From Adiantum capillus-veneris (lineage: Eukaryota > Streptophyta > Polypodiopsida > Polypodiales > Pteridaceae), in assembly GCA_014529385.2 (NCBI GenBank), contig CM043947.1, positions 103,189,811 to 103,253,810 on the forward strand: a stretch of DNA of 64,000 nucleotides, in the 5' to 3' direction. Made by a program: the position numbers and the translations under genes. The notes below the pieces were generated by a model. The model did no database searches. It saw nothing but the letters and a program-made list of their open reading frames with translations, and was not told the DNA's origin. Of this stretch, positions 47,518-57,884 are shown piece by piece (positions within the stretch are counted from its first letter, which is position 1; every line of letters starts with the position of its first letter).

Positions 47518-50087
47518 TTGAGAAGGAGACAAATATGCAAATCAAGACATTGAGGTCAGATGGAGGGGGAGAGTACTTCTCCAATGATTTTTCAGATTTT
47601 CTGCGAATGCATGGTATACACATGCAGTTTACATGCAGATATACTCCACAACAGAATGGGGTCGCAGAAAGGAAAAACAGGCACATTGCAGAGGTTGCAC
47701 GTGCATTGATGAATGAGAAGAACATGCCTCATCATTTCTGGGCTGAAGCTGTAAATACATCTGTGTACATTATGAACAGGACACCTACAGCTGCGGTGCA
47801 TGATGTAACACCTGAGGAAAAGTTTACAGGTACAAAGCCTGATTTGGCACACTTGAAAGTGTTTGGTTGCATAGCTTACGTGCATGTACCAGATGAGTTG
47901 CGTAGGAAATTGGATCCTAAAGCAGAGAAATGTATTCTTGTGGGATATTCCCTTGAACAAAAGGGGTACAGGTGCTACAATCCTACTACACGAGAATTAC
48001 GAGTGAGCAGATATGTAGTCTTTGATGAGATGAGCAGCTGGTACAGTAATGCACATGGCACTATTGGGGCTGATGTAAAAGATGATGTGGTTGTACAAAA
48101 TGTGAGGCCACAGTCACAGGTTTTGAGTGGACCACAAGAGTCCTCTTCTCGTGGCTCTGTTGAGAAACCATGGAATGGTAGACTACGTACGCAGGTTACT
48201 CCACCAACAGGTACATGGAATGTATCACGAAAAGGAAAGGAAAAGGTTGATGAACCTCCCTTTATGGTTGATGCATCATCAGGTTTTTTACATGTAGACA
48301 TGGATTCAGATGGTTCTGAACAAAGTCTTGATGAGGAATTTGGAATTCCGGCTGTCAGGACACCTGGTGTAAGGAAAGTACAAGAAGATGCTAGAGGGCA
48401 AAGGAGTGACCCAGGACCGTGCAGATCTAATAGAGTCAGAAATCCAGTTCAGAAATTGACTTATGATGGGTATCTAGCGCATCACCAAGCCTACATGGCT
48501 AAGGTGATACAGGATGTGGAGCCCACATGTTTTGAGGATGCAGTTGGAAATGTGCATTGGGATGATGCAATGAATGAAGAGATGGCTGCATTGGAAGAAA
48601 ATGACACATGGGAGTTGGTGCCATTGCCAAGTGACAAGAAAACTATTGGCTGTAAATGGGTGTATAAAACCAAGCATAAGGCTGATGGTAACATTGAGCG
48701 TCACAAGGCAAGGCTGGTCGCAAAGGGTTATGCACAGACGTATGGCATAGACTATGAGGAGACCTTTGCTCCAGTGGCAAAGATGACGACAGTGAGAGCT
48801 GTCATAGCAGTGGCTGCATCTAGAGGATGGATTATGCATCAAATGGATGTAAAGAATGCCTTCTTGAATGGTGAGTTGCAAGAGGAAGTGTATATGGATC
48901 AGCCACCTGGTTATGTCGATCCAGGTTACCCAGATTATGTATGCAGACTTCTCAAAGCTTTGTATGGTTTGAAGCAGGGCTCTATAGCATGGTATGACAG
49001 GATTGCCAAGTATCTTGTCAGTATTGGTTTTAGGAGAGCTCATGCTGATCATTCACTCTATGTACGTGAGAGTGATGTGGGGATTGTGGTTATTACCATA
49101 TATGTAGATGACCTTATTATTGTTGGTGACAATGCTATGGAGATTGACCATGTGAAGGGTCTTCTCAAACAGGAGTTTGAAATGAAAGATTTAGGCAAGT
49201 TGCGCTACTTTCTTGGCATTGAGGTGATCAGGACTCCAGAGGGTGTATGGCTATCACAGAGACAGTATGCTTTGGACATGTTGTCAAAGTATGGTATGGC
49301 TGATTGTAAGCCAATTTCTATTCCCTTGGATGTGAATGCAAAGCTGAGTGCAGAGAAGGGTGATGTTGTTGAGGATGTCAACATGTACAGGAAGATTGTG
49401 GGTAGTCTAATCTACTTGACTATCACGAGGCCAGACTTGAGCTACACAGTAGGCTTGGAGAGTCAGTTCATGCAACTTCCGAGGAAGCCACATTTGGATG
49501 GCGTACGACGCACACTTAAGTATGTGCAAGGTACTCTTGACTACGCATTGTTCTATGCAGCAGATGCACCATTAGCATTGTATGGGTATACAGATGCAGA
49601 TTGGGCAGGTAGCATTGTTGATAGGAGATCTACGAGTGGCTTCATGTTCTCTTTTGGGAGTGCTGCTGTTACTTGGAGCAACAAAAAGCAGCCTACGGTT
49701 GCTTTATCGAGCACAGAGGCCGAGTACAGAGGTGCAGCAGTTGCGGCGTGCGAGGTAGCTTGGCTACGCACATTACTTGAGAACTTGGGAGTGCAGGTGG
49801 ACCAGCAGATTTTCATCCATTGTGACAACCTCAGCAGCATGCAGTTGGCTAGGAATCCAGTGTTCCATGCCAGGACCAAACACATAGAGGTCCATTACCA
49901 CTACGTTCGAGAGCGAGTGTTGGCGGGCGACATCGACTTGGTCTACGTCAGCACAGAGGAGCAGATAGCGGATATCTTTACCAAGGCCCTCGGAGCTGAG
50001 AAGCTTCGACGTTTTCGGACTATGCTTGGACTCTGCGACATGCAGAGCTCAAGGGGGAGTGTTGAGATGTCGAGCTCTACACCTTGA
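47454..50087 (+). CDS. Copia integrase core, reverse transcriptase and RNase H
   Basis: The frame resumes after the one-base loss. Integrase has RSDGGGEYFS and QQNGVAERKNRHI with the catalytic Glu. The reverse transcriptase starts near WELVPLPSDKKTIGCKWVYK, includes KARLVAKGYAQ, and has the catalytic YVDD in TIYVDDLIIVG. RNase H has YGYTDADWAGS and VALSSTEAEYRGA. The ORF ends at 50087, 28 nt inside the 3' LTR, so the polypurine tract at 50051-50059 is also coding. No other break is seen, so the whole polyprotein is two small lesions away from an open frame. Confidence 0.92.
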   Translation: MGYFMRNKSEVFGHFQDFKVMIEKETNMQIKTLRSDGGGEYFSNDFSDFLRMHGIHMQFTCRYTPQQNGVAERKNRHIAEVARALMNEKNMPHHFWAEAVNTSVYIMNRTPTAAVHDVTPEEKFTGTKPDLAHLKVFGCIAYVHVPDELRRKLDPKAEKCILVGYSLEQKGYRCYNPTTRELRVSRYVVFDEMSSWYSNAHGTIGADVKDDVVVQNVRPQSQVLSGPQESSSRGSVEKPWNGRLRTQVTPPTGTWNVSRKGKEKVDEPPFMVDASSGFLHVDMDSDGSEQSLDEEFGIPAVRTPGVRKVQEDARGQRSDPGPCRSNRVRNPVQKLTYDGYLAHHQAYMAKVIQDVEPTCFEDAVGNVHWDDAMNEEMAALEENDTWELVPLPSDKKTIGCKWVYKTKHKADGNIERHKARLVAKGYAQTYGIDYEETFAPVAKMTTVRAVIAVAASRGWIMHQMDVKNAFLNGELQEEVYMDQPPGYVDPGYPDYVCRLLKALYGLKQGSIAWYDRIAKYLVSIGFRRAHADHSLYVRESDVGIVVITIYVDDLIIVGDNAMEIDHVKGLLKQEFEMKDLGKLRYFLGIEVIRTPEGVWLSQRQYALDMLSKYGMADCKPISIPLDVNAKLSAEKGDVVEDVNMYRKIVGSLIYLTITRPDLSYTVGLESQFMQLPRKPHLDGVRRTLKYVQGTLDYALFYAADAPLALYGYTDADWAGSIVDRRSTSGFMFSFGSAAVTWSNKKQPTVALSSTEAEYRGAAVAACEVAWLRTLLENLGVQVDQQIFIHCDNLSSMQLARNPVFHARTKHIEVHYHYVRERVLAGDIDLVYVSTEEQIADIFTKALGAEKLRRFRTMLGLCDMQSSRGSVEMSSSTP

Positions 50088-50381
50088 GCTGGCATCCACT
50101 ACGGGTCTTGGCCGCTTACGGCATTTACTCACTGGCGCGTTAGGTGACCGACACGAAGGATCTCTGCCAGTGATTCTACAGCTGGACTACACTTATAGTG
50201 CCAGCCTAGTACGCTTCTAGCAAGTTCACACTTAGTGACCGCATGTACATATGTGCTACTTTTCAGCTTTAGCACTTAGTCATTTTGTACTCTCTTTTCT
50301 GAGAAGAAGAAGAAGAAGCTTTCCATCTCTGTGTGCTTTGTGCTTGTCTTGTGTAGCTCTCTTGCATCCTCATTCTTTACA
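50060..50381 (+). repeat. 3' LTR of the copia element
   Basis: Near-identical partner of 45141-45462. One substitution was noted. Confidence 0.97.
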
Positions 50382-50933
50382 TTCAAGGATCGTGAACTAC
50401 AAGGGGCGGTGTCACTGAAGCTAGGGCATCACAAGGTGAGACTCTGTCGTGCTGGGATCTCTTCCTGTCAAGATCAAGTGATTCGCATCTAGCGGGTGTT
50501 TGTAGCACTGTCAAGCTGCAGTTATTAAGTAGGCCCCTTTGCGCTCTCATTTTTCTTGCACATCCAGTTCTCATCAGGTGCGCTCTCTGCCATCGACAGT
50601 GTCCTTGCTTGCACGTACTACAGTTTTCAGAAAGCGACTATTGTCTTTGTTGCAATCGCCATTAGTATCTAGTAAATAATCGCTTGTGCTATATAGTGCT
50701 AGCCTTCACGACACCTATTTAAGGTGGTTGCCTGCGTAGGTAGGGAGGGTAGGTTTGCAGTTAGGAGCTTCATTTTGTGTTGAATTCCACACTTGCTTGC
50801 AGCAGCATCTCCGTGTTCGGTGTTGGCTTGCAATTATTATCTAGAGGGGTTATCTTCTTGCGATTATTATCTAAGAGCGATTATTATCTTCTTGAAGCCT
50901 TTTGCCCCTTTTATAAGTCTGCGTTATTGGGAA
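50382..50933. other. Interval between the copia element and LINE ORF1
   Basis: Could be the 5' UTR of the plus-strand LINE. I see no separate coding region. A short imperfect repeat (ATTATTATCT) occurs near 50840-50890. Confidence 0.4.
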
Positions 50934-52623
50934 ATGGAACTCGTCGCTATGGTCGTAAGTGAAGATATCGTTATATTCTCACACATATTAGCGGCTGGAA
51001 AAATATACGGAAAGGAGTTCACCGTGCCGATGGATGAAGGAGATGGCTCCGTCTTGCGACCGTTGCATGATGCGAAAATGTCGAGCCCCAATTCCCCGAG
51101 GGCTACAATCACGAAAGAGGACAAAATTGTCTCGGTTGGAAAAGCTCCCTCTAAGGAATCAAGAGAGAAAATGGGCTCAGCTCAAGGGTTTCAATTTGAG
51201 GTAAAAACCCTCAAATATGGGGTTCCTCAGTGTCCCATCTGTACGAACGTAAATAAGGCGTCAAGTTCATCTACAACTTGCAAGCCATGCATTTCGTTTG
51301 CTAGCATACTCAAGGGGACTATCTCTAAGGACGTTGGAAAAGGCACATCAGAAGGGTTGTCGAGTGAAGGAGATATCGAAAAATTGAAGAATGCAAGAGC
51401 TAGACTTGAGCGAGAGCTTAAGGAAGTCAACAAAATGATCGAGTCCGGCCCTATCAACAACAAAAGAACTTGCTCCCAAGCAGACTACAGTGGGCTAGTG
51501 GAAGACGGGTTGGCAGATCGGGCCTTCTCTGCTTTAAAAAAGTCTTTGCCACAGTAGGTGGAGGTTGCTGAGGCTATTATCGTAGCGATTCCACCAACAC
51601 TTATCAAAAAATAGTTAGCCAGGAAAGCTAAGCTAACGCTTATATTTGGGTTCAGTGGAAGAATCCCGAACAAGTTTGAGATGATTCAATGGCTTCACGG
51701 CCCACAAATTCTTGGTCATGGAGGAGCAGTTGAAAGTACTTTTTACCTAGCTAAAGGTTTCAATGAGATTCAAAGAGGCCTCCGATGTGGAAAAGATCCT
51801 TGACAAAGGGCCCCTTGTTTTTAATAGGACTACGGTTTGTGTGGTGCCTTGGGAGCCAGTGTTCGATTCAACTGAATCTCTACAGGGGTTTCATACGGTC
51901 TGGGTTGAGTTTGTGGGATTGCCTAGCTGGATGTGGAAAAATCTCAGGATGCTTGCTAGTCAACTGGGCACTCCCTTATTTATACCTAGCAAGAGAGGGA
52001 TGTGTCTAAAACGCCACCTAAGAGCATGGTAATCAATGTTTGAGCTGGGCTTGTTACTATTCCACTAAACTTTGGGACATACTTTGGAGCATGTTTTGAA
52101 TGCAATAACTTTGGACACTTTGCCAAGGATTTCCCCTTGAAGACTAATGGTACTACAGCTCTGGCAGCACCGATCCCCAGTGAAAAGGAATCCCCGATGG
52201 AAGGGTTGGAGAAGCAAGGAAGGAGTAACGAAGGGGCAAATGCAGGGAAGGATAAAGAAGATATGGTATGTGACAAAATGGATTTAAAGATGCACAAAAA
52301 TACTTTGGAGGAATCGATGCCCATACAATGAATCGCCGAAGGTGCATGCAATAATAATAGGAGCATTACTCCCACTGCTACCCCAAAATTTATGACAGTG
52401 ACAACGATGATGGCTGTTCATGTCCCTGGTCTGAAAAGATCCAAAAGGGTGAAGGCAGTGGCAAGAGACTCCAAAGTGCTTGAAGTTGTGAGAACAAAGG
52501 ATTTTCTCCATCCTCCACCCCTTTGAAAGGAAAAGGGTTCACGGTCCCACTGCACAATCCATTTGCAACACTGCAAGAAAAGAAATCCCCTGCCTTGGAA
52601 TCCCCAGATTCCCCTCAGACCAA

Positions 52624-52664
<41 letters not shown>

Positions 52665-54389
52665 GGGCATGATTAGGATGCTAAAGAATTCGTTACTCTA
52701 TACCAATGAGTCCCTCTTTAATGATGGAGTCTCTCACTATTCAATCTTGGAACGTAAAGGGGTTGAAAACCCGTAACAAGAGTACCCTATTCTGGGAGGA
52801 AATAAAAAAGGAGAAGGCAGTCAACTGCTGGCCATCCAGGAACACCACTTAGATGCTCATAGCAAGAGAAAGAAGGCGCTAGGAAAGAAACTCGTATTCT
52901 ATGGAGAAGGAAATAACGGTTTCAGTGGCGTCCTCAGCATTGCATGCAGGGGATTGGAGCCGAAGTTGGTTCTAAACCACCCATCCGCTAGAATCACGGG
53001 GATTAGAATCAGATGGGAAGGGTATCCCTTCACCATTGTGAATGTGTACGGCCCTTGAAACGCAAAAGAAAGAGCTAAATTATGGATGCATCTTAGAGAT
53101 ACTCCTATTGAAGGTGAGTGGTTGTTGATTGGCGACTTCAATATGGTAGAAAGGACCGGGGATAAAACAGGATCCTCCAGTATGATGGCTGGCTCGGAAA
53201 GGTCTAAATGTCAAAGTTTGTGCGAAAAATGGGCGATGATCAACTTATGGGAAGTCGGCCCGTAGAACAGCATGCCTGGTTTCACCTTCACAAGTCTCCA
53301 GTATGCCCGCACTGCCTCCAGGCTGGACATATGTTTTTGCTCACACCAAGTTGATTGGATGGAGATGAAGGTAGTCCCAACAAAAAGCCTTTCGGATCAC
53401 ATACCCCTTCACATACATTTCAAGAAGAATAAAGGGGAGGAGCAGACCCCAAGAGGTGGAAAAAAACTATTAGTAACACGGGCACACCTATTCAAAGACC
53501 CTCTTTTCAGGAATCTAACCAAGAAGGCACTGGGCTCAAAAAAGATGTCGACCTTAACAAACACAACGTGTGGAACCTATTTTCTCGGAGAATTCAAAAA
53601 GCAATCAAAACCTCGGGCCTCCGACTAAAAAAAGCTAGGGAGGTGCACCTTTTGCATCTTATAACGGAGGTACAATTGCTTACCTTTGTAAAAGCCAAGG
53701 GGCTTGCTACTGAGGAGGAGCACAAACGATGGCTCGAAGCCAAATCTAACCGTGCAAAAGAGCAGCTAGAAGATATCAGAAAGGAAAGGCTTCTCTCCAG
53801 GGAGACTTTCCTACAACGTGAAGCCTATAATCAAGCTCAGTTCTTTAGGGCCTTAAAAATCAAGAAGAGCAGTGGCCACGTCCACTCGATCTATGATGAG
53901 AAAGGGATAGAAGTTCATGACCAAGATGAGATGGTTGGTTTGATGTTGAGCTATCTTAGTTAAATCATTGGATGGCCAGAGATCCAGTCCCAGGAAGTGG
54001 AAGAAGCCAGAGGGACCTTACTTCAGAGTGTCAAGAAGAAGATTCCCCACTCAGAAGCTAATAGCTTGGAAAGGGCATTTTCGAATGTTCACTAGCATTG
54101 CAAGCCCTTGGCAAGGAAAAGTCCCCTGGTTGGGATGAGATGACGGTGGAATTCTTTAGAGAATTCTGGGATGATCTCAAGGTCCTAGTCACAAGGTTGG
54201 CCAATAAAGTCATTGTCGAAGGGTCGTTGGAGATAAGTGTTAAGAGAGGGCTTATCAAAACCATCCCTAAATAGATTTGTTGTTCTCAACTCAAACATTG
54301 GCGCCCTATAACGATGATGTCGGTGGCCTACAAAATTATTGCTAAAGCAGTAGCCCTTAGACTAGCCCCCCTACTTACCAAGACCATAT
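50934..54389 (+). pseudogene. L1-like LINE, ORF1 to mid reverse transcriptase, 3' end missing
   Basis: ATG at 50934 starts ORF1 (MELVAMVVSEDIVIF). ORF1 contains a coiled stretch (EKLKNARARLERELKEV), a DUF4283-type RNA-binding segment (VWVEFVGLPSWMWKNLR) and one zinc knuckle (CFECNNFGHFAKDF). A poly-G run of about 36 at 52628-52663 interrupts the spacer. ORF2 starts with an endonuclease (WNVKGLKTRN, LLIGDFNMVER, LSDHIPL), then the RT N-terminal region (KEKSPGWDEMTVEFFREFW, PITMMSVAYKIIAKAVALRL). Stops include TAG at 51555, 51612, 53263 and 54272, a TGA near 52039 and a TAA near 53960, plus frame changes. It stops at 54389, where the repeat unit 54390 begins. It is the same family as the minus-strand copy at 57740-60847. 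Confidence 0.8.
52628..52663 (+). repeat. Poly-G tract inside the LINE
   Basis: About 36 consecutive G at the ORF1/ORF2 spacer, with no neighbouring (CT)n tract. Confidence 0.9.
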
Positions 54390-54525
54390 AGGATAGGCCA
54401 AGCTTTTAGTTTCTTATTTGGTTAATTTCTTTAAATGCTTCATAGTGTGCTTTTGCATCATCAAGCCTACTGTAACCGTGCACCATGCAGCATGGACAAA
54501 TATGGATACACACTATGCACCGTGC

Positions 54526-54600
<75 letters not shown>
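54390..54600 (+). repeat. Repeat family unit 3 with (CT)n(C)n composite
   Basis: Starts AGGATAGGCCAAGCTT, then TTATTTGGTTAATTTCTTTA, CATAGTGTGCTTTTGCATC and GTGCACCATGCAGCATGGAC. CT and about 40 C follow at 54533-54598. It truncates the LINE at 54389. Confidence 0.8.
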
Positions 54601-54601
<1 letters not shown>

Positions 54602-54849
54602 ACCCACCCACCCAGGTAGATAAAGGTCCAACATGGACAAATATGGAGACACTTACGTGAAATATCTCACAACGTATAGACAAAAAAACAATATATTGAT
54701 CAAATTATAGACAGTAAAACAATGCATAGTCAACAAAACAATGTCCACATCAAATTGTAGATTACAGAGTACTGCAAACTAGACCATGTGACCATCTCGC
54801 ATGTAAGCGAGCAGGACGTCTCTGGTTGTCAATCCATTGACTGCAACTC

Positions 54850-55900
54850 CTAAAGGTTGTGGAGCTTGGTGGCAATGACTTTTGGCAAGAGCTCCATGTT
54901 AGGTTGTCTTACCCATTGTTGCAGATAGCCCCACATCTGTTTCAACCTACCAAATGCTTGCTGCACAACAATTCGTGTACTAGAAAGTTTGTAGTTGACT
55001 TGTTTGCAAGATATCATCACGGTCCACAACAGGAAACGGTATGACAAACCATGGCAGGTTCAGGTAACCGCCATCTCCTAGAACGTATTCTGGAATTCGA
55101 TGTCATTCCCCGTAATTGTTGGGCCATCGAGAATCACATTGGTTTGTGCTTTCTTGTACAATGATGAATTTCGTAGCACACGAATGTCATTGCAGACATC
55201 GGGCATACCACACTGACATTGAGGAAACACAAGTTCCTGTCGACCACCGCCTGCAATATAATAGAGTAATTACGGTTCCTATTGAACCAATTTGCATGTA
55301 GCTCACCAACTGGAAATTCCATGTTAATGTGTGTTGCGTCTATTGCACCGCAACAATTGGGGAAGCCTTGCTTTGCTTCAAAGCCATCTTTCACCAGTTG
55401 CTTTTCTTGTGGTGTGGTTGGCCAGTGAATGAATGTGCTCCTATGTCGCATCATGGACTCAATGAATTGCCTAAGAACTCGACTAATAGTGGATCACCCA
55501 AGACTATACGCATTAGCAATGTTATGGACCGGCCCTCCAATGCCGAACATGTGTAGAGACAAAGCAACCTTCCTCTGCACAGTAAGCACCCTTGTGGGCA
55601 CCGCAGCTGCTATCTGTCGAGGAATTTGTTTTTTTTAAAAGGTCGTCTTGTACCAGAGTGCAAAAGAAGTCGAAGTAGTGTCGTGGAATTTTCATTTTTC
55701 TTCGAAGTGAATGTCCTCACCCTCTATGTAGTCGAAGAAAGTATCCTAAAAATGTCTGCTTCTAGGTTTGACGTACCATACACCAATAGCAGAACTCTTT
55801 CGTTGTCGGTAGGATACCGCAAAGGCGATGATGCAAGTGGTTGTTGAAATTGCAGCTTCGATGACCGGCTCATTGTCATACCATAGATCGGACCCGCTAT
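54850..55900 (-). pseudogene. PIF/Harbinger-type transposase (DDE), decayed
   Basis: Read on the minus strand from about 55900: an N-terminal basic region, then VLTVQRKVALSLHMFGIGG, NIANAYSLG with an in-frame TGA at 55496-55494, STISRVLRQF, and the first catalytic Asp in GFPNCCGAIDATHI. The second Asp lies in LGDGGYLNLPWF in another frame. The end, NYKLSSTRIVVQQAFGRLK, has Gln where the third catalytic residue (Glu) is expected. At least two frame changes occur between 55140 and 54990. Harbinger transposases cut and paste with a D,D,E site, so this copy should be inactive. No terminal inverted repeats were found. A related SANT/Myb-like partner protein is usual but none is identifiable beside it. 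Confidence 0.75.
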
Positions 55901-56216
55901 CGATTGGGGGAAGACCATGTGTGGCGATGCTTGACACCCAAAAGTGCAGCGCTAAAGAAATCACCATTATCGCTGCGCCAAGGACTTCATGCAAGGTGTC
56001 CATATCACACATCGGACCACAACTTACGAAGTGGGGGGGTCCTAATTCTGTGTGCACAAAATCTAAGGTGAAGGCAAGCATGAAAGAGAGGAGGTATTGT
56101 GACAAACAAGAAGCGTTCCCCTGGGCTGTGGTCGAGCGATAGTGATCTGAGAGATAAGGACAGAGAGATAGTGATTGTAGGTTCTTCAAGTAACTTATCA
56201 CAGATGTGTATGTGTG

Positions 56217-56508
<292 letters not shown>

Positions 56509-56576
56509 TGGCTAAATGGAGCAACACTGCAGGCACATGAGCACGAAGCACAAGAATTTGTGTAGGGAGGTTGCAA

Positions 56577-57296
56577 TACACTCAGTGCGGATGAGGTTGG
56601 TAATTGTCACGCCACAGGTTGGCAGGCTATATATTTTATTTACTGGCGGTGCCTGTAGTTGTTGATGCCGTTGACTCCTTGTATGGGGCGCCGTTTACCA
56701 GTTGGAGGGCCCTCCAAGAAAAAACGGATGCCTGCTGGAAAAGCCTCTAGATGGGAGCTATGAGGGAGCGCTCATAGCCACTTCTCAAAATGACTTAACC
56801 CATATTGACCATTCGGCACACAAATAGGGGGACCTCCTGAGTCCTAAGATACTCCCGGTCCCATAGGGAGGGGGTAATTGTTAGAAAGGAAACTTGATGG
56901 GATCTCTCTTCAAGCATTACACTGATGAGTAAGGGAGGAGTTAAGATACCCAAACTCTAGGTGCACACTTTTGAGGTGCAACTAGTTTTTTTTTTTTTTT
57001 TTTTTGGGGGGGGGGGGATTGTCAAACCCCCTTCCGTGTGGGCATACCCTAGCACATGCATGGTGGACCATGGGAGGCTCTAACGATATAAAAGCTCCCG
57101 CGTTTTGAATATGTCAAAATGTGTGGTCCTTGACACTAAGTTCCACATGGCATCAAATGCCCAAGGATGGTGGATCGACGGCTGAGGGTGATTGCCATCT
57201 AGGGGCGTTCCAATCGACTCTAGTCCTGTATGTGTAAGGCGATGAGTCTACCAAACTATGCTATGCATGTACGTTGCTAAAGTGGGAAAATGTATT
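56577..57296. other. Non-coding interval with dispersed repeat copy 2 and poly-T/poly-G
   Basis: Holds 56776-56905, the second copy of the 16361 repeat, and a T-run followed by a G-run at 56986-57016. No coding region is recognised. Confidence 0.6.
56776..56905 (+). repeat. Dispersed repeat, copy 2 of 2
   Basis: Matches 16361-16493 over its length in the same orientation. Confidence 0.85.
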
Positions 57297-57312
57297 AATG
57301 CTATGGTAAACT

Positions 57313-57675
57313 ATTTTTTTCTTTTTTGCAAAACTCACAATTGTGAGTGAATTATATTGAGCAGCCCAAAAAATTACAAGGTTTTGTCATGCTCATGTTA
57401 AGCCATGACATCATCCAAGGATCATAATTACAATGGCTATTAGGGCAGCCAGTCCTACCACCCTGCCTCCACGTCCTTGATACCCAAGGTCCATACTCTT
57501 TCAATCTGAGATCTTTAATTATCGATGGCCAAGATTTGCCCCCCTCCCAGGCATTCCATCTGCTGACAATAAGGCACAAGTAATCCTAGACCAATCCTCC
57601 GAGTGATGCTTGCGCATGAGTGCCCATATTAGCACTTTGCTTTCCTGTATAATTTCTGCGAAGCTTGCCACCTCA
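57313..57675 (-). mobile_element. 5'-truncated LINE copy, 363 bp
   Basis: Flanked by a perfect 16-bp target duplication aatgctatggtaaact (57297-57312 and 57676-57691). The A-rich 3' tail appears as a T-rich run at 57313-57330 on the plus strand. The interior matches the 3' part of the larger copy (compare 57651-57687 with 58050-58095). Confidence 0.85.
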
Positions 57676-57731
57676 AATGCTATGGTAAACTTAAGCCCCT
57701 CTCCTCTCGTTTACTTTTCCAACTTGGAGCT

Positions 57732-57884
57732 TATCTTTTATTTTTGTGTCTGTAAAACTCACAATTGTTAGTGATTGAAAAGCCACCAATAGATTACAAA
57801 TCAGCTCATCTTTTATTTTGTGTGTGTGTGTAAAACTCACAATTGCTAGTGATTGAAAAGCCACCAATAGATTACAAATCAGCC
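57732..57884 (-). repeat. Tandemly doubled LINE 3' tail
   Basis: Two units of about 75 bp share AAAACTCACAATTG and AAAGCCACCAATAGATTAC. They differ mainly in the (GT)n length between them. Confidence 0.8.

Larger units (their letters stand above)
45141..50381 (+). mobile_element. Ty1/copia LTR retrotransposon, recent insertion
   Basis: LTRs of 322 bp each (45141-45462, 50060-50381) differ at one position that I could find (45302 against 50221). A perfect 5-bp target duplication TTCAA flanks the element (45136-45140, 50382-50386). The primer site TGGTATCAGAGC starts right after the 5' LTR, the common initiator-Met type, and a purine tract AAGGGGGAG precedes the 3' LTR. Domain order Gag, protease, integrase, RT, RNase H is Ty1/copia. 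One TAG and one frame change break the single ORF. Confidence 0.97.
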
